Position numbers and translations under genes: made by a program. The notes under the pieces were generated by a model that was not told where the DNA came from, searched no databases, and saw nothing but the letters and a program-made list of their open reading frames with translations. DNA of 64,000 bases, taken from NCBI GenBank assembly GCA_943370595.1, contig CALRRO020000016.1:62001-126000 (forward strand). The letters are read 5' to 3'. Origin of the DNA: Piscinibacter sp943370595 (lineage in GTDB: Bacteria; Pseudomonadota; Gammaproteobacteria; Burkholderiales; Burkholderiaceae_C). Position 1 is the stretch's first letter. Each line of letters starts with the position of its first letter. This document shows, one piece after another, positions 8,046 through 16,199 of this stretch.

Positions 8046-9028
8046 CAATGCCCTCCGGTGCCCGACGACAGGCGCAGGCGCGGGTCGACGGCGAAGTACA
8101 GCAGGTCGACGACGAGGTTGATCAGCACGAAGATCAGCGCGATCAGGCACAGGTAGGCGGCCATCACCGGGATGTCCGCGAACTGCACCGCCTGGATGAA
8201 CAGCAGCCCCATGCCGGGCCACTGGAACACCGTCTCGGTGATGATGGCGAACGCGATCAGCGAACCCAGCTGCAGCCCGGTGATGGTGATCACCGGCACC
8301 AGCGTGTTCTTGAGTGCGTGGCCGAAGTAGACGACCCGGTCCGGCAGGCCGCGCGCACGGGCGAACTTGATGTAGTCGGTGCGCAGCACCTCCAGCATCT
8401 CGGCGCGCACCAGGCGCATGATCAGCGCGAGCTGGAACACCGACAGCGTCACTGCCGGCAGGATTAAGTGCTTGAGTCCGTCGAGGGTCAGCAGCCCGGT
8501 GGTCCACGGTCCGAGCGCGATCACCTCGCCGCGGCCGAAGCTGGGCAGCACCTTCAGCATCACCGCGAAGACGAGGATCAGCAGGATGCCGATCAGGAAG
8601 GTCGGCAGCGACACGCCGACCAGCGACAGCGTCATCATCAGCTGCGACATCACGCTGCCGCGGCGCAGCGCGGCGTACACGCCCATCGGGATGCCGACCA
8701 GCAGCGCGATCACGGCCGCTGTCAGCGCCAGTTCGAGCGTCGCCGGCAGGCGCTCGGCGATCAGTGCGGAGACCTTGCGCCCCTGCCGAAGGCTGAGCCC
8801 GAATTCACCGCTCAGCGCATTGCCGACGAAGGCCGCGAACTGCACGGGGAACGGCTTGTCGAGCCCGAGATCGGCACGCAATTGGTTGCGCTGCTCGGGT
8901 GTGGCGTCCTGACCGAGCAGGTTGGTCACCGGGTCGCCGACGTACTGGAACAGCATGAAGGCAATGAAGGCCACCGTGAGCATGACGACGATCGCCTGCA
9001 GCAGGCGACGCAGGATGAAGGCAATCAT
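8045..9028 (-). CDS. dppB: Peptide ABC transporter permease, DppB/OppB type
   Basis: Inner-membrane permease of 327 residues and the first gene of the leftward transporter operon. The N-terminal segment MIAFILRRLLQAIVVMLTV is the classic DppB start. It is followed by a periplasmic loop with DATPEQRNQLRADLGLDKP, also typical, and five further membrane segments. The cytoplasmic loop DYIKFARARGLPDRVVYFGH is the EAA contact with the ATPases. The C-terminus ends VDLLYFAVDPRLRLSSGTGGH, and VDPRLR is a family hallmark. A 101-base gap separates it from the upstream lipoprotein gene on the same strand, room for the operon promoter, though no convincing -35/-10 pair was found. Confidence 0.94.
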   Translation of the reverse strand: MIAFILRRLLQAIVVMLTVAFIAFMLFQYVGDPVTNLLGQDATPEQRNQLRADLGLDKPFPVQFAAFVGNALSGEFGLSLRQGRKVSALIAERLPATLELALTAAVIALLVGIPMGVYAALRRGSVMSQLMMTLSLVGVSLPTFLIGILLILVFAVMLKVLPSFGRGEVIALGPWTTGLLTLDGLKHLILPAVTLSVFQLALIMRLVRAEMLEVLRTDYIKFARARGLPDRVVYFGHALKNTLVPVITITGLQLGSLIAFAIITETVFQWPGMGLLFIQAVQFADIPVMAAYLCLIALIFVLINLVVDLLYFAVDPRLRLSSGTGGH

Positions 9029-9129
9029 GCGCGAGGATCGATGGGCGGCGTACCGGCGGGAAGCAGGCAGCGAAGTTCAGCAAAATGCGTGCCCCGCGCC
9101 AAGCGGGAATGCCCCGATGATGCCCTGCT

Positions 9130-9852
9130 TCACAAAGGCGAGCCGTCGCGGCCGAGCAGCCGCACCTCGCCGTACTGCCCGCTGGCGCGGCTGCTGGTGT
9201 TGTCGGCATCGGTCATCAGGGCGACACCGATCAGCGGACCGGGGTCTTCGCCGAAGGCACGCTTGAAGTCGGCACGCAGGTCGCGCTCGTAGTGCCGCCA
9301 TTGACCCAGGTGGGTAGTTCCGGACTCCAGCACGATCTTGCGGATGCGATCGGTGCGGGGCCCCAGGATCACCGACTCGGTGCCGGCCCGGTTGTCCCAC
9401 ACGTACATCAACGTCGCGTAGGGCGGCGGTTCACCGGTCAGCACCTGCGCCAAATCGAACAGCATGCGATTGCGCGAGGACAGCTTGGCATGGTCACCGT
9501 CGAAGGCGAACACGAGGCGCACCGGAGAGTCCGACGCATCGGCCTCGCTCAGGTCGGCGTCGGCGATGAGGCTGGCCACGCGCCAGGAGAACTGCACGCG
9601 CGTCAGTTGCGCCGGGTCGATGCGCACCTGCCGGCGGAACATGCTGGCCGAACGATCGGCTTGCGCATGGACCACGCTGCGCCCGCCGTCGTCGCGCGTC
9701 TGGTAGCTGGTGTGGCGCTTGCCCGGGAGTTCGAAGGACTGCCAGGACTGCCAGGGCCCGATCGGCGTGGCCGACGACGGAGGAGCCGGCTCGAGGGCCG
9801 TGCAGGCCACCAGGCCAAGCAGAACGAACGGGAGGCACAGAATGCGCTTCAT
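9130..9852 (-). CDS. DUF3047 family lipoprotein
   Basis: Putative outer-membrane or periplasmic lipoprotein of 240 residues. The ATG chosen begins MKRILCLPFVLLG and leads to a lipobox LVAC (Cys17). The frame is open upstream, but that part reads through the region of the neighbouring terminator, so it was rejected. The body contains VQFSWRV, the RLVFAFDGDH strand, YVWDNRAGTESV and the basic patch HYERDLRADFKRAFGEDPG, which fit the DUF3047 family; no biochemical role is established for that family. It is downstream of the porin terminator and upstream of dppB on the same strand. Confidence 0.8.
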   Translation of the reverse strand: MKRILCLPFVLLGLVACTALEPAPPSSATPIGPWQSWQSFELPGKRHTSYQTRDDGGRSVVHAQADRSASMFRRQVRIDPAQLTRVQFSWRVASLIADADLSEADASDSPVRLVFAFDGDHAKLSSRNRMLFDLAQVLTGEPPPYATLMYVWDNRAGTESVILGPRTDRIRKIVLESGTTHLGQWRHYERDLRADFKRAFGEDPGPLIGVALMTDADNTSSRASGQYGEVRLLGRDGSPL

Positions 9853-9894
9853 GGGGACAGAGGGAGCCGGGCGCCCACCTGGCGCCCCCATGAA

Positions 9895-9918
9895 AAAGGC
9901 CGCCCGGAGGCGGCCTTT
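9895..9918 (-). terminator. Rho-independent terminator of the porin gene
   Basis: A perfect 10-base-pair stem (AAAGGCCGCC with GGCGGCCTTT) and a four-base loop. Read leftward, the stem is followed by a run of five T on the transcript strand. It sits 42 bases after the porin stop codon and before the DUF3047 gene. Confidence 0.9.
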
Positions 9919-9959
9919 CAATGCCATTCGATTCAAGCTCGCGCGAGGCGAGCGCTGAA

Positions 9960-11024
9960 TCAGAACGTGTGGCGAACGCCCAGGGCGTAAGCCGTGCTGC
10001 GCTCGCCCTTGGCGCCGCCAGCGGCGATGCCGGTGGCGCTGCCCAGGTCGAAGTACAGGTTGGTGCGCTTGCTGAGGTTGTAGTTGTAGCCCAGGCCGAT
10101 CTTGGTGTGCTTGTCTTCCGGAGCGGCAGCCGGCACATCCAGGCTGATGCGCGAGAAGCCGAACTTCACCAGACCGTTGCCCAGCGGAGCCGAGGCCGAC
10201 AGCAGGTAGACCTTGTTGCTGGTGTCGCCGTTGGCGCCGACCTTCGACTTGGCGTAGTAGAACATCGGCTTGACGAAGCCGAGGTTGTAGTGGACTGCGA
10301 GGTTCATCACACCACGGCCGTCGGACGCACCGTCGTTGATCTTCTCGTAGCCGAAGCCAGCGTACAGCGGACCAGCGGCGTACTCGGCATTGAAGCCGGT
10401 GCCACGGCCTTGGCCGGTCGTCTCGGCCAGGCTGACCGCGACGTTGGCGGTGAAGCCGCCGAGGTTAGGCGTCTTGTAGCCGATGGTGTTCGACGAACGG
10501 GCGCTGCCGCCGCCCGGCCAGGCCGCTTGCGGCGTGGTGGTCACGCCAGAAGCCGAGTCCGGGGTGAAGTAGCCGGCCCAGGTGATGCCGGTGCCGGTCT
10601 GGCCGACGCCGTCGTTGCCGAACGGGTCAGACTTCAACTGCACCCAGAACGCCGGGGTGTACTCGCGGCCGAGGTAGACCGAGCCGGCAGCGGCGCTGGT
10701 CAGCTGCAGGTAGCTGCGGCCGTTCCAGAACGGGGTCTGGTTCTGCGCACCGGTGTCCGGGTTGAAGCGGTGTTCGATCTGGAACTGGGCCGACAGGCCG
10801 CCGCCGAGGTCCTCGTTGCCACGGAAGCCGAGGCGCGAGGTGGTCGACTGCTGCATCGTCCAGGCATCGCTGCCCGGAGCGCCCGGGTTCACGGCGCAGG
10901 GGCTGCAGTCGTTGCGCTTGGCGATGCTCTGGTCGAGCACACCATAGATCGTCACCGACGACTGGGCGGCGGCGGTACCGGCGAACGCGCCCAGAACGGC
11001 GAGAGCGAGCAGAGATTTTTTCAT
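9960..11024 (-). CDS. Gram-negative general porin
   Basis: Trimeric outer-membrane beta-barrel porin of 354 residues, the betaproteobacterial OmpC/Omp32-like family. The signal peptide is residues 1-20 (cleavage after AAA, before QSSVTIYGVLD, the family's usual mature N-terminus). SRLGFRGNEDLGGGL and YLGREYTPAFW are conserved strands, the latter near constriction loop 3. The protein ends in Phe (GVRHTF), the signal for the BAM complex. A Cys pair (DCSPC, near residue 40) in the first loop could form a disulphide, which is less common in this family. A strong ribosome site (AGGAG) precedes the ATG. It is monocistronic, with a strong terminator. Confidence 0.93.
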   Translation of the reverse strand: MKKSLLALAVLGAFAGTAAAQSSVTIYGVLDQSIAKRNDCSPCAVNPGAPGSDAWTMQQSTTSRLGFRGNEDLGGGLSAQFQIEHRFNPDTGAQNQTPFWNGRSYLQLTSAAAGSVYLGREYTPAFWVQLKSDPFGNDGVGQTGTGITWAGYFTPDSASGVTTTPQAAWPGGGSARSSNTIGYKTPNLGGFTANVAVSLAETTGQGRGTGFNAEYAAGPLYAGFGYEKINDGASDGRGVMNLAVHYNLGFVKPMFYYAKSKVGANGDTSNKVYLLSASAPLGNGLVKFGFSRISLDVPAAAPEDKHTKIGLGYNYNLSKRTNLYFDLGSATGIAAGGAKGERSTAYALGVRHTF

Positions 11025-11321
11025 TGCGACTATCTCCTAGGTTGGACAAGAGGTCCCGATCGACTGCACCCTTGCGGGCAGATCAGGCCAAACCCCCTCA
11101 GCGGAAGTTGGGTCGTATTCCACCAGACGCCCCCCTCCCTTGCAAAGTTTTAGGGGGTCAGGCGCGAAGGGATGTTGTCTAGGCACAACGAGGCGTAAGC
11201 GGGCCCGTCACACCCTTGTCGCATCGAGGGAAAACCCGAACAGCCTGAGGCGCGATGCAATCGATTCGAACCTCCGAGCGCGTATCCTGCCGTGCATGTC
11301 CATCCAGTACGAACCCAGCGC

Positions 11322-11939
11322 ATGGATGCCCTGCTGATCGCCCTCGACACCGCCCTGCGCACGATCTCCGGCGGTAGTCATGCGGCGCGGCCGTGTCCAC
11401 GACCGGCCGGAGAACCCGGCATTCTGAGCGACGAAGATCGGTCACTCTCGGGAGCGCTGATGCGGGTGAACCATGTCGGCGAGGTGTGTGCGCAGGCGCT
11501 TTACAGCGCGCAGGCCCTGACCACGCGAGATCCGGCGCTGAAGTCGCAGTTCGAGCGCGCCGCCCGAGAGGAGACGGATCACCTGGCCTGGACGCAGGAG
11601 CGGCTGCAGCAGCTCGGCGCGCGCGCCAGCCTGCTCAACCCCCTGTGGTACGGGGGGGCGTTCGCCATCGGGCTGATCGCCGGCCGCAGCGGAGACGCCG
11701 CCAGCCTGGGTTTCCTGGTCGAAACGGAGCGCCAGGTCGAACGGCACCTGGAAGGCCATCTCGACCGGCTGCCCGAGCAAGACACCGCGTCGCGCGCCAT
11801 CGTCGATCAGATGCGCGCCGACGAAGCCCGCCACGCCGACGAGGCGCAGCATGCCGGCGCGGCTGAACTGCCGTTGCCCGCGCGCTGGGCGATGCGCCTG
11901 GCCGCCAAGGTCATGACGACCACCGCGCACCGGGTGTGA
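11322..11939 (+). CDS. coq7: 3-demethoxyubiquinol 3-hydroxylase Coq7
   Basis: Di-iron membrane-associated hydroxylase of 205 residues that adds the last ring hydroxyl in ubiquinone synthesis. The di-iron ligands appear as E in NHVGEVCAQALY, the ExxH pair in REETDHLAW, E in FLVETERQVERH, and the second ExxH in ADEARHADEA. The half-membrane helices GGAFAIGLIAG and PARWAMRLAAKVM fit the family. The start chosen is MDALLIALD; an upstream in-frame ATG (11292) would add ten residues. It converges on the OsmC gene with a 15-base gap. The presence of coq7 fits an aerobic respiring betaproteobacterium. Confidence 0.93.
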   Translation: MDALLIALDTALRTISGGSHAARPCPRPAGEPGILSDEDRSLSGALMRVNHVGEVCAQALYSAQALTTRDPALKSQFERAAREETDHLAWTQERLQQLGARASLLNPLWYGGAFAIGLIAGRSGDAASLGFLVETERQVERHLEGHLDRLPEQDTASRAIVDQMRADEARHADEAQHAGAAELPLPARWAMRLAAKVMTTTAHRV

Positions 11940-11954
11940 AGCCCAAGCCCAGGC

Positions 11955-12377
11955 TCAGGCCGCGACGATCTCGAAGCTGGTGGTGATCTCGGCCGTCTTG
12001 GCCAGCATCGCGCTGGCCGAGCAGTACTTCTCGTGCGACAGCTTGATCGCCCGCTCGACCACCGCCTCGGGCAGGTTCAGCCCGGTGACGATGAAGTGCA
12101 TGTTGATCGCGGTGAACACCTTCGGATCCGTCTCGGCGCGCTGTGCCTGCAGCTTCAGCTGGCAGCCGCGCACGTCGTGGCGGCCGCGCTTGAGGATCAG
12201 CACCACGTCGTAGGCGGTGCAGGCACCGGTGCCGGCCAGCACCGTCTCCATCGGCCGCGGCGCCAGGTTGCGGCCGCCACCGTCAGGCGCGCCGTCCATC
12301 GCCAGGATGTGGCCGCTGCCGGTTTCGGCGATGAAGGCCATGCCGCTCGCGGCCTGCCAGTTGATCGTGCACTCCAT
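11955..12377 (-). CDS. OsmC/Ohr family protein
   Basis: Small cytoplasmic OsmC-like protein of 140 residues. The family reduces organic hydroperoxides through two cysteines, and both are present: C53 in GTGACTAYD and C119 in HEKYCSASAM. The long central helix starts MDGAPDGGGRNLAPRPME. The chosen ATG begins MECTINW, a common start for this subgroup (YhfA-like). The family is close to YhfA/OsmC, whose physiological substrate is not settled. An extra Cys (C72) lies outside the catalytic pair. It converges on coq7; its 5' side abuts the promoter of a probable small RNA on the opposite strand. Confidence 0.9.
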   Translation of the reverse strand: MECTINWQAASGMAFIAETGSGHILAMDGAPDGGGRNLAPRPMETVLAGTGACTAYDVVLILKRGRHDVRGCQLKLQAQRAETDPKVFTAINMHFIVTGLNLPEAVVERAIKLSHEKYCSASAMLAKTAEITTSFEIVAA

Positions 12378-12483
12378 GGTCCGTCCTCGGGAGAAACGCA
12401 CGCCAAAGGTGCGTCGGCGCGCATTGTGCAACGCGTCACGGCCGGCCTGGAGTCGGCTCCCTAGCGACATGCCGATCGGCATA

Positions 12484-12512
12484 TTGCAGCGCAACATGAA
12501 ACCGCCTACACT
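12484..12512 (+). promoter_or_regulatory. Sigma-70 type promoter of the putative small RNA
   Basis: A -35 box TTGCAG (12484-12489) and a -10 box TACACT (12507-12512) are separated by exactly 17 bases. They predict a transcript starting near base 12519. No reading frame with a ribosome site follows before the terminator at 12602. Confidence 0.6.
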
Positions 12513-12518
12513 GCTTCG

Positions 12519-12632
12519 CATACAGCGGTCGTTTGGTTTCGTTTTCGCGCGTTTCGACCGCCGTTCCGTTTGTCTCCTCCACCTCCTCCATTGGTGGATT
12601 CAGCCCAAGGCAGCAATGCCTTGGGCTTTTTT
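12519..12632 (+). ncRNA. Putative small RNA with CU-rich loop and strong terminator
   Basis: Between the osmC and ilvA genes a promoter-like pair is followed by three stem-loops and a terminator, giving a transcript of about 114 bases. Stem 1 pairs GCGGTCG (12525-12531) with CGACCGC (12555-12561). Stem 2 pairs TCCACC (12578-12583) with GGTGGA (12593-12598) and exposes TCCTCCATT in its loop. Stem 3 is the 11-pair terminator. The unpaired stretch before stem 2 (TGTCTCC) and its loop carry CCTCC, complementary to Shine-Dalgarno sequences, as in the CU-loop small RNAs of alphaproteobacteria. A transcription attenuator for ilvA is the main alternative. Against it, no leader peptide closes before the terminator and ilvA has its own -10-like box downstream. 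Confidence 0.55.
12602..12632 (+). terminator. Rho-independent terminator upstream of ilvA
   Basis: A perfect 11-base-pair stem (AGCCCAAGGCA with TGCCTTGGGCT), loop GCAA, followed by six T. It is one of the best terminators in the window, yet no protein gene ends before it on this strand, which is why a small RNA is proposed. The remaining bases between osmC and ilvA (12633-12699) hold only a -10-like TATGAT at 12662 and a ribosome site GGAG at 12690 for ilvA. Confidence 0.92.
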
Positions 12633-12699
12633 CTTGGCCGTCTGCCGCGGGGGCCGGCCGTTATGATGCGGCGCCGCAAGAGCCCCTCTGGAGACGCGC

Positions 12700-14265
12700 A
12701 TGGCCGGCCCGCGCCGCAGCCCCGACAGCAAGAAGAACAAGAGCGTCGCCCTGACGCTCGCCGACTACCTGCAGAAGATCCTCACCGCCCGCGTCTACGA
12801 CGTCGCCGAGGAAACGCCGCTGGACCTGGCACGAAGCCTGTCGAGCCGCCTCGGCAACCAGGTCTTCCTCAAGCGCGAGGACAACCAGCCGGTGTTCAGC
12901 TTCAAGCTGCGCGGCGCCTACAACAAGATGGCCCAGCTCAGCGCTGCGCAGCTGGCGCGCGGCGTCATCTGCGCCTCGGCCGGCAACCATGCCCAGGGCG
13001 TGGCGCTCGGCGCCCGCAAGCTCGGCTGCCGCGCGCTGGTGGTGATGCCCGTGACCACGCCGCAGCTGAAGATCGACGCGGTGCGCGCGCTCGGTGGCGA
13101 GGTCGTTCTGCACGGTGACAGCTACTCCGATGCCTTCCTGCACGCCAAGGAAATCGAAAAGGAGAAGGGCCTGACCTTCGTGCACCCCTTCGATGATCCG
13201 GACGTCATCGCCGGCCAGGGCACGATCGCCATGGAGATCCTGCGTCAGCATCAAGGCCCGATCGACGCGGTGTTCGTTGCCATCGGCGGCGGCGGGCTGG
13301 TGTCGGGCGTGGCGGCGTACATCAAGTCGGTGCGTCCGGAGATCAAGGTGATCGGCGTCCAGATGAACGACTCCGACGCCATGCTGCGTTCGGTCCGCGC
13401 TGGCAAGCGGGTCACGCTGGGCGACGTGGGCCTGTTCTCCGACGGCACGGCAGTGAAGCTGGTCGGCGAGGAGACCTTCCGGCTCGCCCGCCAACTGGTC
13501 GACGACTTCGTGGTGGTCGATACCGACGCGGTCTGTGCCGCGATCAAGGACGTGTTCCAGGACACGCGCAGCATCCTCGAGCCCGCAGGTGCCATGGGCG
13601 TGGCGGCGGTCAAGCAGTACACCGAGCGGCACAGGCTCAAGGGTCGGAACTTCGTCGCCATCACCTGCGGCGCGAACATGAACTTCGACCGGCTTCGCTT
13701 CGTGGCCGAGCGCGCCGAAGTCGGCGAGCAGCGCGAGGCGATCTTCGCCGTGACCATCCCCGAGGAGCGCGGCAGCTTCCGGCGCTTCTGCGAGCTGATC
13801 GGCCCGCGCGCCGTGACCGAGTTCAACTACCGCATCTCGGATTCGCAGCAGGCGCACGTGTTCGTCGGCGTGGCCATCGCGAACCGGGAGGAGGCCGACA
13901 AGCTCGGCCGCAACTTCCGCCGCCATCGCTTCGAGGCGCTGGACCTGAGCGACGACGAACTCGCCAAGCAGCACGTGCGGCACATGGTCGGCGGGCGCAG
14001 CGAACTGGCGCGCGACGAGCGGCTGTATCGCTTCATCTTTCCCGAGCGGCCCGGCGCGCTGATGCGTTTCCTCTCCAGCATGCACCCGGGGTGGAACATC
14101 AGCCTCTTCCACTACCGCAACCAGGGCGCGGACTACGGCCGCATCCTCGTCGGCATCCAGGTGCCCAAGGCTGACAAGAAGGCTTTCCGCGACTTCCTTG
14201 CCTCTCTCGCCTATCCCTGCACCGACGAGACCGACAACCCGGTCTACCGGATGTTCCTGCGCTGA
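12700..14265 (+). CDS. ilvA: Threonine ammonia-lyase, biosynthetic (IlvA)
   Basis: PLP enzyme of 521 residues that deaminates L-threonine to 2-oxobutanoate, the first step of isoleucine synthesis. K69 in FSFKLRGAYNK binds PLP, SAGNHAQG (93-100) holds the substrate, and GGGG (196-199) binds the PLP phosphate. The C-terminal third (from about residue 335) carries two ACT-like regulatory modules (starting REAIFAVTIPEERGSF and YRFIFPERPGALMRF), which in the family mediate isoleucine inhibition and valine activation. The length matches the two-module biosynthetic form. A GGAG ribosome site sits six bases before the ATG. cobT follows 79 bases downstream. Confidence 0.95.
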   Translation: MAGPRRSPDSKKNKSVALTLADYLQKILTARVYDVAEETPLDLARSLSSRLGNQVFLKREDNQPVFSFKLRGAYNKMAQLSAAQLARGVICASAGNHAQGVALGARKLGCRALVVMPVTTPQLKIDAVRALGGEVVLHGDSYSDAFLHAKEIEKEKGLTFVHPFDDPDVIAGQGTIAMEILRQHQGPIDAVFVAIGGGGLVSGVAAYIKSVRPEIKVIGVQMNDSDAMLRSVRAGKRVTLGDVGLFSDGTAVKLVGEETFRLARQLVDDFVVVDTDAVCAAIKDVFQDTRSILEPAGAMGVAAVKQYTERHRLKGRNFVAITCGANMNFDRLRFVAERAEVGEQREAIFAVTIPEERGSFRRFCELIGPRAVTEFNYRISDSQQAHVFVGVAIANREEADKLGRNFRRHRFEALDLSDDELAKQHVRHMVGGRSELARDERLYRFIFPERPGALMRFLSSMHPGWNISLFHYRNQGADYGRILVGIQVPKADKKAFRDFLASLAYPCTDETDNPVYRMFLR

Positions 14266-14344
14266 AGGGCCTGGCATCACGATTGCGTGGCTTTCGCGCG
14301 CACCGCACAATCACTGCCCTCGCCCGGTTCGCGTCACTTCTTCC

Positions 14345-15427
14345 ATGTCCGTCAACCGCTCACTGATCACTCCCACCGCGAACCCGCTGCTCGAACAGGC
14401 GCTGCGCGAAAAGCTGCAGCGCCGCAGCGAGACCACGGGCAGCCTGGGCGAGCTCGAGCCGTTGGCCATCCGCCTCGGACTGGTTCAGAACACGCTGAAG
14501 CCGCGCTTCCGCTCGCCGCAGATCGTGCTGTTCGCCTCCGACCATGGCCTGGCGGTGGACGGCATTGGCATCCCCGGGCGGGCCTCGACGGCGAAGCTCG
14601 TCGCGCGCCTGCTGGGTTCGCAGTTGCCGGTGTCTGTGTTCGCGCGCATCCAGGGGCTGGAGCTGTCGGTGGTCGACTGCGGTGTCGCCGAGCAAGTGGC
14701 GCCGCACGCCCGGCTGCTGGCGCGCAAGATCGCGCACGGCACGCGCAGTTCGCGGGCGACCATGGCCATGTCGCTCGACCAGGCCCATGCCGCCATCCGC
14801 GCCGGCATGGAGATCGCCGACTCGCTGCCGGGCAACGTCATCGCCTGCGCCGGCATCGGCGTCGGTGCGCACGAAAGTGCGGCGCTGGTGCTGTCGCGCC
14901 TGGCCGACACGCCGCTGCGCGACCTGCTGCTGTCCGGCCCCAACATGCCGTCCGAGGATCTCAACCACCTGGTCGGCGTGCTGCAAGGCGCGCAGACGCG
15001 CCACAAGGACGCCAACGACCCGGTCGAGGTACTGGCCTCGTTCGGCGGTTTCGAGATGGCGATGATGGTCGGCGTGATGCTGGTGGCCGGGAGCAAGCGG
15101 CACCTGGTCATCGCCGACGGCATGACGGCGTGCGCTGCGTTGATGGTGGCATCGCGCATCGCCCCGGCCGTCACCGACTACTGCGTCTACTGCCGCAGCC
15201 ACAACCACCACGGCCTGGACCGCGCACTGTCTCTGTTCCAGGCCACCGCGCTGCTGGAACTCGGCATGGAGAGTACCGACGGCACCGGCGCGACGCTGGC
15301 CTGGCCGCTGGTGCGCAGTGCTGCAGCGCTGCTCACCGAGGTGGCCGAAGGCGAGGACCCGGGGCCGTCTCAGCCGGTGCCGATGGGTTCGTTCGGAACG
15401 CCGACCGGCGCAGGCTCGCTCAACTGA
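14345..15427 (+). CDS. CobT-like nicotinate-nucleotide phosphoribosyltransferase, divergent
   Basis: Protein of 360 residues aligning along its length with CobT, which makes alpha-ribazole phosphate for the lower loop of cobalamin. Recognisable blocks are TGSLGELEPLA (31-41), FASDHGLA (63-70), DPVEVLASFGGFEMAMMVGVM (from 226), VIADGMTACAALMVA (255-269) and a C-terminal GTGA (313-316). However, two positions held by catalytic glutamates in Salmonella CobT look changed. The LGEGSGAA motif reads STDGTGAT (Asp312 for Glu317), and the GELGMANTT region reads GIGVGAHES. The substrate base may therefore differ, or the protein may be a paralogue. No other cobalamin gene or cobalamin riboswitch is nearby, so a firm symbol is not given. 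Confidence 0.75.
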   Translation: MSVNRSLITPTANPLLEQALREKLQRRSETTGSLGELEPLAIRLGLVQNTLKPRFRSPQIVLFASDHGLAVDGIGIPGRASTAKLVARLLGSQLPVSVFARIQGLELSVVDCGVAEQVAPHARLLARKIAHGTRSSRATMAMSLDQAHAAIRAGMEIADSLPGNVIACAGIGVGAHESAALVLSRLADTPLRDLLLSGPNMPSEDLNHLVGVLQGAQTRHKDANDPVEVLASFGGFEMAMMVGVMLVAGSKRHLVIADGMTACAALMVASRIAPAVTDYCVYCRSHNHHGLDRALSLFQATALLELGMESTDGTGATLAWPLVRSAAALLTEVAEGEDPGPSQPVPMGSFGTPTGAGSLN

Positions 15428-15483
15428 GCGGCGAAGGCTGGGCGGGTTCGGCCCGCTTCAAAGCCGGGCGGGCGCAGCCCGTC

Positions 15484-16137
15484 TCAACGATTCGCCACGC
15501 CCGGCGTTCGTGAGCGCACAGGGGGTGGCAGGCCTTGCTGCGCATCCGGCGGCGTCACCGTGCTCGGCGGCACGCCTTGCGGCACCACAGCCTGCGACGG
15601 CAACGGCATCGGTGGGGGCACTGCCGTGACCCCTGGCATCGGCGGCAGTGCTGCAGCGGCACCGAACCGGACGCCATCACCCGGCCCCGGCAACGTGCCG
15701 GTGGCTGGCGCAGGCAGCGCGGGCACCTCGAGCGTGGTGGCCGGGCTGCCCGCGGCCGGGCCGATCGAGGCGGTGCGCAGGCTGACCGCCTGCAGCACGA
15801 TGTCACCGTCCAGGCGCGCGCCGACCGGGTAGGCCCGGGCTGGCTTGGCATCGACGGCGATCAGCGCGTAGCCATTGCCGTCGCGCTGCTTGTTGGCCAT
15901 CACGCCGATCAGTTTGAAACGGGAGGCAAGTTCCGGCGCCGGCGCGGCTGGCCCCGCGGACGCCACCGGCGTGGCACCGAGCAGGCGCGACAGGTCGCCG
16001 CGCATCGCGGCGGAATCGCCGACGGCCACGGCGTAGGCCGGCGCCGGCTGCGCCCGCACCAGCATGCGCAGGCCCCAGAACACCGCGGTGGCGGCCACCA
16101 GTGCCCAGACGACAAAGGCCGTGAGTCTTGCCAACAT
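15484..16137 (-). CDS. gspC: Type II secretion system protein GspC (inner-membrane linker, PDZ-less)
   Basis: Bitopic inner-membrane protein of 217 residues that in type II secretion links the inner-membrane platform to the secretin. One membrane segment (about 5-27) follows a short cytoplasmic N-terminus. The homology region includes FKLIGVMANKQRDGNGYALIAVD and then PARAYPVGARLDGDIVLQAV, the part that contacts the GspD N0 domain in studied systems. The C-terminal 90 residues are low-complexity Pro/Ala/Val and there is no PDZ or coiled-coil domain, so this is the short form. It is transcribed away from gspG, with only 62 bases between the start codons. Confidence 0.85.
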   Translation of the reverse strand: MLARLTAFVVWALVAATAVFWGLRMLVRAQPAPAYAVAVGDSAAMRGDLSRLLGATPVASAGPAAPAPELASRFKLIGVMANKQRDGNGYALIAVDAKPARAYPVGARLDGDIVLQAVSLRTASIGPAAGSPATTLEVPALPAPATGTLPGPGDGVRFGAAAALPPMPGVTAVPPPMPLPSQAVVPQGVPPSTVTPPDAQQGLPPPVRSRTPGVANR

Positions 16138-16199
16138 GCGCGGATTATGATCGACCGGGTCTGCAACACCACGGCCCTGCCCCGGCGGGTCGTTTCACG

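Noticed and set aside
12533..12754. Possible ilvA leader peptide with several valine codons
   Set aside because: It would start with TTG, has no ribosome site, passes straight through the terminator and ends inside ilvA, so it cannot work as an attenuation peptide.
14266..14344. Cobalamin riboswitch before the cobT-like gene
   Set aside because: The 79-base gap is too short and shows no B12-box-like sequence.
16140..16160. Overlapping divergent promoters for gspC and gspG
   Set aside because: TATGAT and CATAAT hexamers overlap here, but neither has an acceptable -35 partner, and the gspC one would give a leaderless message.
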